Positions 1-22,635 are shown, counted from the first letter of the stretch. The stretch is DNA of 64,000 nt from Lota lota (GCA_026745465.1 JACYXH010000242.1:262501-326500); one strand, 5' to 3'. Numbers and translations: made by a program. Notes: a model not told the origin generated them from the sequence alone.

Positions 1-1222
1 GGAAGCCACATGCAGCAATGGTCGAAACCATGGAGCATCACTGCCATCTAGTGGTCCAGGTAGTCAGTAGAGAGTATCTCTACGCATATCAGGGAAAGTT
101 CCCCACATGCGTTTTGGGGAACTTTAACGTCTAATTATTAATATATGCTAGAGTAAAAACACTTGAAAATCAGTGCAGAGGTACCTAGGGAACTTTTTTC
201 TATATCTACCTACATAGCAATGCATGCATATTGGGTAAGACTTAAGTCTGTATTTCCACAAATTAAAATAAGAAAGAAAAAATAGAATCATTCCCGTTTT
301 AAACAACTTTCGTGGCCATTCGAGCACATATTTCTGAGTTTACGAGGTGCACAGAAATGCACCATGAAGTCCCTGTCGGCGCAAAAGCGCTTTACCGTAC
401 AAAGCAATGTAGATGAGCAATCGCATTTTTAAGTGTCGATGGCGTGACCGCGCTTCTCCGAAGTGCAGATGGCGTGACCGCAGTACCGTAGTAGCGCGAC
501 TGCACGCTGTAGCACTGTGAGTTTAAGCCGTCCTAGTTTCCGATCAGCCCACAGTAATTTCGGAAATAAGCTAAATAACGCGGGCAACTTCATTTGCTTG
601 TCATCGTCATTTGGCAAGTTGACAGTGGCGTAAGTATGGTCATTAAGGGCCCCAGTGCAATAATTGTAACGAGCCCCCCTACTACCCAATAAAAATGTAT
701 ATATATTGGTCAAATTCCAATTTGAACAAATGCACTTACATACAATGAGTGTGGGTTACTTTAAACTAACAAATTAATTAGATTCATGTTCAACAGATAA
801 ATAGTATATCATTTACAAATACCACATTTTATGAATCCATACTTTTCAACATTTTTTTTCAACATTCTAAACAATTCTAAACCTATGGGCATGTTTTGAA
901 GTCTTTTTTTGAGTTGTCATGCAGTGATTAAAAAGTAAGTTGGTCAAGTCTTGCCCACTAAAAAGCGAATACTGCCGCAATGGAGGGGGTTCTGTGGGAC
1001 CGGTGTGGGTCAAAGAGTCCCATATAGTGATCATTAACCATTGACCATGACCATTTTTTGGACCATTTACCATTTTATTTATGTATGAAATGTCTGAACA
1101 AAAACAACTTTAACTCATCAATTGTCACAATGCGTTTCCAATCAATAAAAACAGCAGTCAATGAAGAAAGAATATCACCTATTCCCCTATTCTAGTCAGC
1201 TATTCCCCCCACCCACCCACCC

Positions 1223-1380
<158 letters not shown>

Positions 1381-2239
1381 CCTCCCTTATCCTTAGGGGA
1401 AGCCGGGCGTCGTCCCACTGGTTGATAGTGTGCTGTCAGTGTGGTGGGGTGCGGAGGGGTGGGTGGGTGAGGGGGTGGGTGACGGGATGGGGGGGAGCCG
1501 AGAGTCTCAGATGAGATATGTGACTGGCATGCTAACTCATAGGTTTATCTGACAGAGAGAGGGGGGGGGGGGCTCAGTACAGGTCTTTATTAAAGCACCC
1601 TTTCACACGCACCTCAAAATATATACAGTACATATGATTGAAACACACATACACACACACTCACGAATGCATATGATTGGATCGCCTATATACCCGTTAC
1701 GAGCTGTGTTCTTTTAACGTACGGTGATCGACAACGCATCTCCATCATCAACAACACACAAGGTTTTTTACACGTGGACGGCACAATCGCCCTCGTGAGC
1801 ACGTCATGTGTGAACACCAACACATGCTAACACACTGGCATCTAACTAACACAGATAGACCTACACATACACACACACACACACATACACACACACACAC
1901 ACACACAACTAAGCAAATATGCTTTGCCTAGTTGTGTATATACTTTGCTTAGTTGTGTATACTTATAAGTAAAGCAGACCCGAAATATTTAGGGGGCATG
2001 ATAAAAACTGTGATTGTGGTTACTGTGAAGTGATTACAAGCAAACCAAAGTCCAAACAAAGTGCCCACATCACAAACAAAGCCCACAAACACACACAGAT
2101 CAAGACTATGTGATTCTTATCCTGTTGTTTGTGTCACTGGCTCATTTGTCTATCCGCTTATCTCTTATCACATCATTTTGTGTTTCTTCAAGTAATAGTT
2201 GTGTTCATTTATATTTGACCAAGCATCATCTGGCATTGT

Positions 2240-2405
2240 GGACATCAGATACTTTTCTTTTTCCTGTTTTTGATCAGCACAGTAGAGAGTTGAGACAGCA
2301 AAGTAGGTTGAAGAAGAGAGGGAACCGAAAGTGGGAATCGAACCTAGGTTGCTACAGGGCGTATTGCCAACATGGTGAGCACGCGGGTTGAGCCACTCCC
2401 GGAAT
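2240..2405 (-). mobile_element. tRNA-derived SINE remnant
   Basis: On the minus strand a Pol III B-box (GGTTCGATTCC) lies at 2334-2344. A degenerate A-box (TGGCTCAACCCG) lies about 50 bases upstream near 2384-2395. Downstream comes a CT-rich segment containing TTTGCTGTCTCAACTCTCTAC and then an A-rich AAACAGGAAAAAG tail. This layout (tRNA-like head, pyrimidine-rich body, A-rich tail) matches common teleost tRNA SINEs. The copy is old, and I do not see clean target-site duplications. Confidence 0.65.
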
Positions 2406-2778
2406 ATCTTCAAAATTCTGGGAGGGCATTTGGTCTCACATGGAGAGGCATACAAAATCTCACTCAACCTAATAATAGCCCATCACATGTCCATTGCATT
2501 ACCTGCCGATCTATCCATGTGTCACAGCCAGATCTGCATCACTACTGTGCCCTAGCACACGGCACATCGCGGTGATCGTACACGCACACAACAAGAGGAA
2601 TATCACATATTTTTTGTAGTAGAAAAAGGTTACTGTGGTGAAAGGTGCACAGTGAAATTAAAGCACTTGAATCAGCTAATGCCCAGGACCATGTTTCAGT
2701 TCAGGGCATCCCAGTTACCACACCGTGACCCAGCTGGGGGAGTACTTTTGGACACACTGAATATTTTGTGCAGTATAA

Positions 2779-2781
2779 TGG

Positions 2782-2838
<57 letters not shown>
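2779..2838. repeat. (TG)n microsatellite
   Basis: Uninterrupted TG dinucleotides in the 3' flank of hnf4b. Confidence 0.95.
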
Positions 2839-2840
<2 letters not shown>

Positions 2841-4362
2841 TGTTTCAGACCTAGGGGTTAAAGGTCTTCTTTCAAACTCCTCCTTTAGTCAACTGAAGCC
2901 CCGCCCCCCCATTAAAATCATATAATATATAAATATTATCACATGAATTAAACTGTAACATGTTGGTGAGTTCTTCCCTGCGTTGTCCTGTGACTAATGG
3001 TCTTTAGAGGCCAACTACTCTTTTGCGATAAAGTAACTGCTTAGACTTTTCATAAAACATCATATAAAACTTACCATTTCACAAAATGCTTTGACGTGTG
3101 TATTCTCAAAAGGTGGAAGATGCTATTCTATTGAAGAGGTTTGAGATTTGGTTTCTCTCTCAAATCTTCCGTAGGCTTCTTTTTATTCAAATACAATAGG
3201 AATGTATTAAAATATGATGTATCAATGTTGAACACTGAACCAATAATGTAAGGGAGTTTTTTTTTTTTATATCTGAGGTCTCAGGTAATTTTACGGTTGC
3301 ATTAGACTTAGTTCTTAGTGTTGTTCAGCTAGTTTTTTATAATCATCTCATGGTCGTTTTCTTTTCCACTTTATAGGTATTCTATTGGTAGTTGAGTCTG
3401 TTTACAATACTGTTTCATATTTTGTGATGTTCTTTTGTGTGAACCAATGTGAGAATGAATGAACTTCTCTCAACAATGTTTTGGGATTTTCTGCCTGAGA
3501 CTTTAGAATCGCCTTTATTTTCTTCTTCTTTAGTTTTATCTTTCTTTTTTACCTTTTTCTCACCCTAAGAAAACCTGAACCTCCAAAAATATATTTCTTG
3601 ATAACTCTTGTCGTCACTTTGACTCCTCCCGTTGACAACAAAAGTGTCACAAGAGCGACTGGACTTTGAGGCTAAATAAGTGGTGTATTCAAATATCTCA
3701 GACTTGTGTGCCTGTTAATACTGTATTAAGTGTCATGCTCTTTTGACTGCATGGGGGCGCTTTTAATGTTCACGTTTGTTTAGACAGTTTTCTTGTACTT
3801 ATTACATAGAATGCAATTACATTTTACTTTTTACACATCATTCATTCATAAAATAACCGAGAAAACGTTGGAAACACTTTATACAATTGGCCTTCCCATA
3901 CTTGAACTATAGCAAAAACCATTACTTAAACACAAAATACGATACAAATAACCGAATGAAACTATGAACAGCACAGAGCCAATGAGCTCGGATTCTGTAA
4001 TCTTTTCATGTTACGTTATTTCAGTTCAGGCCTCTAAATATTGACATATGTAAGAAGTCGTTGCTAAACCAATGAAGCTGGCAGGGAGTGGGAAAAGCAA
4101 GCTCAATAACCATAAATTATTTTGACTGGGGCGACCATAACATTTTACAGCGAGTTAACAAGAAACCCGATGGCATCGGAATTCTTCCACTCAAAATCTC
4201 CAAACTTTATATACACACAGATTTACACAGAAATGTTTTGCTTTGTTTTGAGAAAAAATAAAGATTTAATATGTTTTTTTTTTTTTCTATTATATACACA
4301 GTTGTGATTTCAAACCAAGTCCATCATGGCAGTGTGGCTGCATAGAGCCCAAGGTAGAAAGG

Positions 4363-13817
<9,455 letters not shown>

Positions 13818-13820
<3 letters not shown>

Positions 13821-13846
13821 TCTCTCTCTCTCTCTCTCTTGATCTA

Positions 13847-13942
<96 letters not shown>
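13818..13942. repeat. (CT)n microsatellite upstream of hnf4b exon 1
   Basis: CT dinucleotides with one interruption (ttgatcta near 13840). It reads as (GA)n on the hnf4b strand and abuts the first coding exon, so it may lie in the proximal promoter or 5' UTR. Confidence 0.95.
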
Positions 13943-13944
<2 letters not shown>

Positions 13945-14194
13945 GATAAAACTCAGGATGTATGTTGGATCTTTCCAAGTTGAGTTCTCTTCCTCTTTTC
14001 TACTTCCTAACCTCTGACCTTTCTCCCTCTGTTGATCTTGTTCCTGTTCTCCCTCTCTTAGATTCTCCAATCCCTACCTGTGATCCTCTTCTCTCAGTAA
14101 GTGCTCCTTACGGACATGAAAATGTACAGAGAGGGATCCCGGGTATACAGGGTTGACAACCTCTTCTTATTGGTCCAAGAGGCGGCATGGAGTG

Positions 14195-14195
<1 letters not shown>

Positions 14196-14253
<58 letters not shown>
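14196..14253. repeat. Poly-G homopolymer, 58 bp
   Basis: An uninterrupted run of 58 G. Its length in the assembly should be treated as approximate. Confidence 0.95.
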
Positions 14254-15566
14254 CGGAGCCAAGACGGGAGCCTTCTCACCTCTCACCGGGATGGACAGAT
14301 TTAGTTGAAGATATACCTTTTTATGCCCTTCTCGAAATCAGATTATGTAGGATAACAAACTAGGATAACAAACTGAATGTTTAAGTGTGTGTGTTTTTTT
14401 AATTGTGTGTGTGTTTGTTTAATTGTGTGTGTGTGTGTATGTGTATGTATAATTATATGTGTTTTTAGTTTATGTGTGTGTGTGTGTGTCTGTCTGCATG
14501 TATAATTGTATGTGCATGTGTGTGTTTTGTTCAAGTGTGTGTGTGTGTCTATGTGTGTGTGTGTGTGTGTGTCTGTGAGTCGTCGCCTCCTAATCTAATC
14601 ATAACTGGGTAATGGAACCACCTCTCCACCATAGTAGTGGAAGGAGTTGGAAACTGCTGATAAATCTTCTGCAAACACATTACTTCATAGCCCATCAAGA
14701 CCTATAAACGGCTCAATTGATTTGTTACTCATCCTGAAAACGTTCCGTTAACGCCTCTTCAGAGTTAAGATACTTAATATGACTTAAAGGCGATTGGTGC
14801 GTGTAATTAGCATTTTTGATCAATTCATCCAGTGTTGTTGGCAAGAATGTCATCCATTTTGGATCATTCAATTCAAGGTCATGTAATAATCAATTGTATT
14901 TGGTCAACTATTCAGTTGCACAATGCCTTATGTCGCTTGTGACATTTTACAATGGACCCTATAAGGACCAACAAACAGAATGTTTCTGCTGTGATTTCCT
15001 TGATTATTTGTTCCAAAAAAACATTGCATTTCAAGCTTTTGCGCAAATCTTTTCTCCAAAAGTGGGGGATATCAGTTAACCTCATAAAAGTAGTACTTCT
15101 GAAACCTCCCTGACTTCCGTAACGATAACTAGGTATCAGGCATGTCCTCTGCCAACAAAAATAAAGTACTATCATAAATTGATGCACTCAACCCCTCCTT
15201 TAAAGTGTAAAGAGTTGTGTTTCCCAAAATGTAATTTAAGCTGGATTTGATCAATCTGATTCACTTAAACAATTGGGCTTGGATTGACAAGTGAAGTACA
15301 TAAGAAAATATTTGCATGGCATAAAGGCAACAGTTTGTATTCATGCCAGCCATAGTGAAGTCGTCAAGTACTTGACATAATTAACTACGAGAGGGAGATG
15401 AGAGTTTGATCATAACATACAGGCATGGGCTGAGAAAGAGGCCCCAGATACCTGCGTGTGTGTGCGTGTGTGTGCGTGTGTGTGCGTGTGTGTGCGTATG
15501 TGTGCGTGTGTGAGATACAAGAAGCCTTTACACTTCTAAAGAAGATATTGCAAAAAGGGGAAGTGA

Positions 15567-15601
<35 letters not shown>

Positions 15602-16512
15602 TACTTATATGCTTGCGTTTGTGAGAAAGCTAAAGACATAGAGAGAGAGAGCAACAGCCAGAAAGTGAAAGATAACTATAGCAAGGACACACTTTTATGA
15701 AGACTTTAGGATTTCATGTGGGGCAGAGCGAGAGAGAAGGAGAGAGAAAGTGAGACAGAGAGAGATAATAGAGAGAGATTACTCTTTAACCAATCACAGA
15801 GGTCAAGCGCTCCGGCTCATCAGTTACACAGTGATGGAGGAGGTCTGTTCAAATGTCTTCTTGACACATACGAGCGTGAGTGTCGTTAAGGAGAGTTGGC
15901 AAACACGACTGTAGCAATCCCTGTGGGTTTACAGGAGAATGCTTAACCAGAACATGGTTTATAAAACACAAGGTAAATGACCACACTTATCAAGATATAA
16001 GTTCCGTCTTCGCAGATGTAATGTTGTAACCAGGAAGACAAACTCAAAGTAGATTGTAACACATAATTACATGAATGGCTTAAAAATATATATGTTCCTA
16101 AACATGTTTCTCCTCCTGGAAAAAATGGTGTATTAAGAAATTGTCTATTGTGTCTTGATTAGAAAAAGAGCTGCCTGTCTCCTATAGATAATAGATGGAC
16201 TCCATCCATATTTTGATTTCCTTTAGAGTACTGTAACAGTGTCTAAACACCCATTATTTGGCTAGGTCCACAGCTCTGCCCAGCAACCGAAAGCTCTCTC
16301 TGGGTCATAAAAACCTGAGCCTTAATGTCTAGGTTCATGTGCATCCACCATGATATTGTCTCCACTATTTAGATTTCGGCCTTTAATTGTCACAGTGATC
16401 ACCAGCAACCACCACCTCGCACGCTCTCTTTCTCTCACTTCCTCATCTTTTTCCCCCACAACCCCATTGTCAACTGAGTTGGGGTATCACAAGTACATTG
16501 TCTTGAAAGAAC

Positions 16513-16640
<128 letters not shown>

Positions 16641-17341
16641 AACCCTTGTTGATAAAGCATAAGCACACACTGGAACTTTCATGTACCGCTGACTTTGATG
16701 CTTTGACCAGTACAAGTTCATGTTTTTTTCACATGTGAGGTTTAACGGTTGCCTTCACTTTTCACTATGGGTTCTTCAGCTTTGATCCATTATCACACAA
16801 GTGCATTGTATTTCCTTTAAAGGGGCACGACAGCCTCCCCATGCTCGATTCGGTCTCCGACAGCCAGGCACTTAAATGCTTTACAACGCAATAGATACTG
16901 TGACGTGTTGGCCAACAATGATTTATAATGGTCTGATAGAGTCTCACCTTGTGAAAACAAAAATGATATACCTCACAGTCATGTTGTATCAACGACAATT
17001 TAAAAACCTTCCCAGGGCGGACGCAAGCCCAAACTCAAATGTGTCCAATTTATTATTGGAATAATCTGTATTGCTTTTCGTACTCTTTTGTAACAGGCGC
17101 TGTGCTTATTTAAACGTGGCGAGTCATAAAACACCATGGGCTTCAATACATCTCAGTCCGTTTTTGTTTTTTGACTCATTTGTTTTGCTTCCGCACATCA
17201 CAGTGTATAGATTATTCACCGCACTAGTAGGCTACTAACTGTGACATGGGTGATTGTACGATCTATACAGCGAGCCAATGGGGACAAATGTGTGTATCTG
17301 AGTGTATCTTATCTGCTTCCTTTTTAAATAATAATAATAAC

Positions 17342-17353
17342 ACCCCCCCCCCC

Positions 17354-17392
<39 letters not shown>

Positions 17393-17463
17393 CAGTGTAT
17401 CCTGTCTCCCAATAGGACCACAAGCCCCTTTAGTTTAGACGCTGAGATCATATACACACGCAC

Positions 17464-17497
<34 letters not shown>

Positions 17498-17580
17498 CAG
17501 TGTATCCTGTCTCCCAATAGGACCGCAAACCCATTTAGTTTAGACACAGAGACCATATACTCACACACAAACACACACAT
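17342..17580. repeat. 105-bp tandem duplication with CA cores
   Basis: The segment beginning aacagtgtatcctgtctccc at 17391 recurs at 17496 with a period of 105 bp. Each copy has a unique part (gaccaca/gaccgca, tttagtttagac, gagatcatat/gagaccatat). The first copy ends in a (CA)n block, and the second is followed by a short CA-rich stretch. The first copy is preceded by poly-C then (CA)n. Copies differ at a handful of bases, so the duplication is not brand new. Confidence 0.9.
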
Positions 17581-17858
17581 ACACTTGAAACTTGGACCGG
17601 TGTAGCTCCATAGCACCGGCCACCATAATACAAAACCATGTGATTCTGCCATGTTGCTGACCAAAAAAGCGAGGCTAACAGGTAAACATGGACCACTGTA
17701 TACTTAACGAAACGAAACCAGCAACACAATCACCTTGAACAGTCGTCAGAAAGTAAGTACTACATCGTAACTATAACACTGGCGTAACTTTCGCCCAGCT
17801 CCTACAGCTTTGGAGCAGTGGTGAAAGTGGCGGTGTGTGTTAGTGTGTTTCTGCTCAC

Positions 17859-18075
17859 CTGTTGGTCTCCTTCTTCTGTTTCTGATGTGCATTTATCCCA
17901 AATGGTCCTTCCCCCCCTCTCTCTGGTAATTCTGGAGAAAGCGTGAGTGTCAGAGACACATTCGTCTGGTAGTAACGGGGCAAAGGCTATAGCCTGTGGC
18001 AGGATTAAGAGCCCAGCCAAAAGCTAAAGGGTTCGGGGCTTATAACTCACAACGGACAGCATGGCGGCTGAAGCC
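17859..18075 (-). other. Candidate upstream (non-coding) exon of hnf4b
   Basis: On the minus strand the sequence ends in ACCAACAG followed by gtgagc, a strong 5' splice site. It is preceded by about 200 bases that are less repetitive than their surroundings. There is no AUG-initiated frame through it; an open frame exists only from a TTG. HNF4 genes use multiple first exons, so a 5' UTR exon spliced to about 13820 is possible. Transcription is unproven. Confidence 0.25.
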
Positions 18076-18259
18076 CTGTCATCGGATCGATTTACTGAAC
18101 AAACGCAGAGTAGGGCGGGGAGGTTAAACAGTAACCCAGTGCCATAAAAAGAAATTCGCACACAAGCCAAAAGGAAAATAAAATCAACACAGGTGTGTGC
18201 TTACATATTTCGTGCATTTGTGTTGCGTATTGTATGTGCGTATGTAGTGTGATGTAGTG

Positions 18260-18261
<2 letters not shown>

Positions 18262-18354
<93 letters not shown>
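18262..18354. repeat. (TG)n microsatellite
   Basis: Perfect TG tract of about 93 bp in intergenic DNA. Confidence 0.96.
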
Positions 18355-18358
<4 letters not shown>

Positions 18359-18799
18359 TTGTGAGTGTGAGACGTGTGGGTGGGTCTCCAGCGACCAACA
18401 GAGAGCAAAAGGTAAACCATTCAAGAGGCTTGAGGTAATGTTTCACAAAATAAGGGGTGAAATATAAACAATTTCTAACATAAAGTTTTTCTTATGAACT
18501 TTTCTGGCGCAAATACACAAACTATGTACACAACAAATAAAAGTGGTTGCAAACACACAGAATTATCTTTGATGTGTTTATTTTTGTGTTTTACCTCACT
18601 TAGCATTCTTCACCATCACATGTAACAATGAAACACATTTCAACAGAACAAACCCACTGAGTCCAGAATGTGATAAATCATTACTGAGTAATGGATCATT
18701 ACTCAGTACACCACACACCCAGGCTGTGTGGTTGTAAAGTCATCCACCCATAGCATAGACCAGACTGGCAATCATCAGTGCTTTGTAAAGACTCTTACG

Positions 18800-19114
18800 A
18801 AGCGGTTCCCAATCTTTCTGGGGCTGAGACACACCATGATCCACACCAGAAATGCAACCCCCAACCTAAAGTTGCAGGGGCATGATTATGAAAAACGGCA
18901 CATGCTTTATTACCAGGATCATACACGCGATTATTAGAAATGCATACAATATTTCACGTGTCACATGGAGGTTCCTAAAAATCAGACAGGCATTTGAATT
19001 ATTTGTCAAAGAAGTATTGCAATGAAGGAAGTTGCAACTTGTATCATGTGGAACAATTAATCAATAATAAAGCAACTCCGACAAATGTTACAGCACACTG
19101 GTTGGGAAACACTG
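18800..19114. mobile_element. hAT-like MITE (CAGTG-TTCCCAA termini)
   Basis: The left end reads AGCGGTTCCCAATCTTTCTGG and the right end, read inversely, CAGTGTTTCCCAACCAGTGTG. This is the terminal signature of many teleost hAT non-autonomous elements (CAGTGGTTCCCAACC type). It is about 315 bp, non-coding, with diverged ends and no clean 8-bp target duplication. Confidence 0.65.
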
Positions 19115-19333
19115 GTTTAGAGAATACAGAGAAGACACAATAATCTTTCTTTCTCTCACGCTCTCTCTCTCAAAGGAAATAACATCTTCCTTCCTTAGTT
19201 CAGGCCACATCCTTGTTTTTCAAAACTGTCTTTCCCTCTGACTCTCTCACACCCACCCACCCACCCACACACACACACACACCCACACACACACACCCAC
19301 CCACCCAACCAGCACCCACCCACACAGGGCCCA

Positions 19334-20239
19334 TCACTTGTAGCACCACACCCAGGTGCCCTTCCCCAAGAAGGTGAGCATGTCGAGGCAGTTGAGCGTG
19401 GTGAGGCTCAGGAACACCTCGTTGATGGGCTGTAACTTCAGGTTTGTGATATAATACATGCGGAACATGTGGTAGGGCACGAAACACACCATCATGATGA
19501 GGGCGAAACACAGGCTCTTCACCTGCGCCCCGAACACCTGCTGGCTGTAGCAGCCGTGCCCGTACTCCCTGTAGAGCAGCAGCAGCACGTGAGCCTGCAG
19601 GCCTGTCAGCAACACGGACACCGCGATGATCACAGCGCTGATGGCATAGTTGAAGGCTTTGGCGTGTCCATTCTTGATCTGGTGGCCGAACTCGAAGCAT
19701 TTGCTGGTGTCCTGCTGAAGATCAGCACTGTTACCGTAGCAGAAGTGGACGATGCAGGGCACGGCCACCATCACCACCACCCAGATGGTCAGGCTGCAGA
19801 GGAGCGCGTGCGTCCGGCGGTGGAACTCCACCTGGTTGGCCCGCTTGTGAAAGGCTAACAGCCGCGTGACCAGGATGACCACATAGCAGATGAAGGACAT
19901 GTAGAGGTGGATGTGGATCATGCTGCTGGTCACCTTGCACCAGCCGTTGCCCAGGGTCCATTTGCCCACGGCGTAGTAGTGGATGCGGAAGGGCAGGGTG
20001 ACCAGGAAGAGGAAATGGGTGAAGATGAGGTTGAGCACGGCGATGGCGGTCAGCGAGCGGGTGGTGAACTGCAAGACGCGCACTGTCACCACCATGCACA
20101 GCACGCCGCTTAGCAGCACCACCGTGTCGATGGAGAGCAGCACCATGCGGTGCTTGTTGGTGTGGCCGTCCAGGTTCTGGGTGGTGTTACCAGACACATT
20201 ACCGGAGGTGAGGTTGCTTTGCACCAGCAGGGCAGTCAT
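19334..20239 (-). CDS. gpr141: GPR141-like orphan class A GPCR
   Basis: This is a complete 301-residue, single-exon seven-transmembrane receptor for the plasma membrane. The start is the ATG at 20237-20239, just after an acceptor at 20241. It gives an N-terminus with three N-glycosylation sequons (Asn9, Asn14, Asn18) and no signal peptide. Best match is mammalian GPR141: MIHIHLYMSFICYVVILVTR against MLHIHMYLTFLFYVVILVTR, plus AVLNLIFTHFLFLVTLPFR. The TM3-ECL2 disulfide pair is Cys101 and Cys181. The TM3 DRY motif is replaced by V-T-R (125-126) and NPxxY in TM7 is not recognisable (NCLDMLTF), as in human GPR141. The cytoplasmic tail is only a few residues long. The ligand is unknown for the family. 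Several gpr141 copies exist in some fishes, so exact orthology is open. Confidence 0.9.
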   Translation of the reverse strand: MTALLVQSNLTSGNVSGNTTQNLDGHTNKHRMVLLSIDTVVLLSGVLCMVVTVRVLQFTTRSLTAIAVLNLIFTHFLFLVTLPFRIHYYAVGKWTLGNGWCKVTSSMIHIHLYMSFICYVVILVTRLLAFHKRANQVEFHRRTHALLCSLTIWVVVMVAVPCIVHFCYGNSADLQQDTSKCFEFGHQIKNGHAKAFNYAISAVIIAVSVLLTGLQAHVLLLLYREYGHGCYSQQVFGAQVKSLCFALIMMVCFVPYHMFRMYYITNLKLQPINEVFLSLTTLNCLDMLTFLGKGTWVWCYK

Positions 20240-20614
20240 GACTGTGGGTGTGTGGGGGGGGGGGGAGAGAGTAAGAGCAGATAAATAGTGAAAACAAACA
20301 AAGAAAGGACAGAGAGAAAATAAATAAAGAACAAAGAGGGTAATATAATAAAAGAAGCAACAGACAGACACAAAGAAAAGAAGGAAAGAAAGACAGAGAA
20401 GAAAACTGAAAGTAAACTTCAACCATGTTTCCTGTTTCAAAAATACACTAAAAACGTTTGTATAACACCCCACTAACACTCACCAACAATTCCATATAAC
20501 ATGTAAAGTATTTCCATTTTTAAAGATTTGGTATCTTTCTTAATTGTCAGAAATCTAACTCTAAATGCGAGTTGACTAAATATTGAGGAAGGCAGCAGTA
20601 AAACAGCACTTACC
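20239..20614 (-). other. gpr141: gpr141 5' UTR intron and non-coding exon donor
   Basis: The coding exon begins at 20241 after a pyrimidine-rich acceptor (cccccacacacccacag). A consensus donor (ACG then gtaagt) at 20614 ends a putative non-coding first exon of roughly 20615-20760, giving a 5' UTR intron of about 370 bp. This two-exon arrangement with an uninterrupted coding exon is common for such receptors. The start site is not placed. Confidence 0.5.
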
Positions 20615-21519
20615 GTGGATGATGTTTTATGATGTTGTGATATTAAGCCGATGGCATGTTCCTCTTTCTCCTTTCAGGTTTTGCTTCATGAGTCCAACAT
20701 CCTTCAACATTTAGTTTGTTCTGAAAATTAAGAATAGGACCACGCCGCGTTGCAGTGTGAGCCGTCGTGTGTGTGTGTGTGAAGTATGGCTTGGAACTAA
20801 TCGCCTATCTTTGCCTTCATTCTAATGTGGTCAACTGCATGACTCATGAAACCACACTGTGGTATTTTCTACTGTCTCTTTTGTTGTTTTTGGCAAACTC
20901 AGTTGCCTGCTTCCTGTTTTGACATGTCTTCCTAAACTTGCCATTAACTCAACGTTCAACATTATTTGTCTATTACATTTATTGTCTATTACATTTGTTA
21001 AATATTCCTGATAAGATTGCCTGTGACAGTACATTTTTAAAGGCCATGTCATTTTGGGATTTGGATGACCTTTGGGGATTTAAAAGTAGTTATTTCATTT
21101 TTAATTATGGCAAGCACTATGGAACTAAACAAATAACTAACACTATAAACAATACTTATTAAAGCTGTGATACTACATTCTGTGAAGGACTTTCAATTGC
21201 CACATTATTCTATCGTAATACATATTATTTGATTATCTATTGTTATACTTAAAGTTGCAATATGTGAAATTTAAACCAGCTCGTAGCTTAAAATACCCTG
21301 GACATATCTATAAAATCAAATCCTATAACAGTCTACTAATAAAATAAAATAAATGCTGGCAAATAAATAATGCTTTTTCGGTTATTCCTTTCCCTTTAGT
21401 GTGTTACATCGCTTTTGATTTTTATTTTATTTATTTTCCTTGTATATGGTCTGCTAAGCTACAAAGCTCAAAGTTCCCACCAAAGGAGTTACTATGTCCC
21501 ACAGAAAACACCTCTCCTT

Positions 21520-21582
21520 AACGGAAACATCTGCGCAGTTACGGAAGCGCAGTACGGAAGTCTCACCTCGCAGCTGTGACGT
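21520..21582 (+). promoter_or_regulatory. ETS/CRE-rich promoter-like patch
   Basis: Three ACGGAA ETS-type cores occur at about 21520, 21541 and 21554, the last two being ACGGAAGC and ACGGAAGT. A TGACGT cAMP-response half-site lies at 21577-21582 and GCGCA steps lie between. The patch is GC-richer than its flanks. Clustered ETS plus CRE sites are typical of TATA-less start regions. Which transcript it would serve is not known. Confidence 0.35.
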
Positions 21583-22629
21583 GGACATGGTGTTCCATGC
21601 ACGTAGGGGAGACTGGAACCTGGTTAATTCGTCTTACAACCTAATAATTAAGAATGGTTTACAGCAAATACTGATTTTTTTAAAAAAAAGTGTTAGAATA
21701 GATTAATAATATAGAATACTTTTTACGTAAAGGATTGTGTACAGCAAAAAGGGTGATGAAGGACTCTGACGCTAAGTGGAGGCTGTAGTTATGTATTAAT
21801 TGGTTATACTAACGGTTAGCTACCTTTCGTATTTCTTTGCTGGGCATTCTGGGGCAATTAACACAAGTGCACCGAAATAAGAAATTATAAAATATAAAAC
21901 TCAGCCAGTCAACGAACACACGGTTGTTACGTCCTGCTCCACTCTTGCAAATAGCCTCTGCAGCAGGATATCACTGATTATAGGTTATATGTTGGGTAAG
22001 CTAACACTAGGATACTGATGTATAGGCTGGGTGGAGAGGAGGAGAAGGTAGATAAGCTACAGTGCTGTAGCTAAAAGTTATCATTTCCTCTTTGTTCATA
22101 CCATAACCTGAACAATGAAATGATTCAGTTTGATGAAAGGCGGTAGACCGAGAAATGTGATGTTTGGTTTTGGAAGTTAATTTGAGGAAGCTGTGGTGAA
22201 TGATAACCCATGTGACGTTCCAGAAAGTATTTTGAAACAACAGGTTTCAAGTACCCAGCAGATAAAAAAAGTACTTATTTTGTTTGATTATGAAGGCTGA
22301 ATAATATATATATATATTTCTATGTTTTTTTTACAGTTAAAAAATGGCACCGTGGATGCTAGTAGTGATTGTGAGTATGTGCGCATCAGACATCTATAGT
22401 TCCCTCAATTGGTAATAAAAACATTTGGCATGAGATTACACTGTAAACTGCCAGAGGTGAGTACCTATACAATTCAACCACTTGTGTGCAGGCCCATAAA
22501 CTCTCTGGGAGAAAGTGCGAACCATTTCACTTTACATGTGACATGGTTGTCTAAAAACCTTTAGACAAACCTCAGTGGACACAGTGCCAGTCAAAATAAT
22601 TTTGCCGGCTGAGTTACTTTTCTTCTGAC

Positions 22630-22635
22630 TTTATT
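22630..22635 (-). terminator. pign: Candidate pign poly(A) signal
   Basis: AATAAA on the minus strand, about 330 bases downstream of the pign stop codon. It is the closest canonical hexamer I noticed, but cleavage is unproven. Confidence 0.4.

Noticed and set aside
2333..2395. A functional tRNA gene on the minus strand
   Set aside because: The A-box is degenerate, no cloverleaf or anticodon arm can be drawn, and the downstream SINE-like body explains the B-box.
17802..18020. Frame beginning AGLLILPQAIAFAPLL on the minus strand as a signal-peptide exon
   Set aside because: There is no ATG; it would start at TTG directly after a TAG. Kept only as a possible non-coding exon.
19469..20288. Several long plus-strand and alternate minus-strand open frames over gpr141
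   Set aside because: They are shadow frames of the GC-rich gpr141 coding exon; only the 301-residue frame gives a seven-helix protein.
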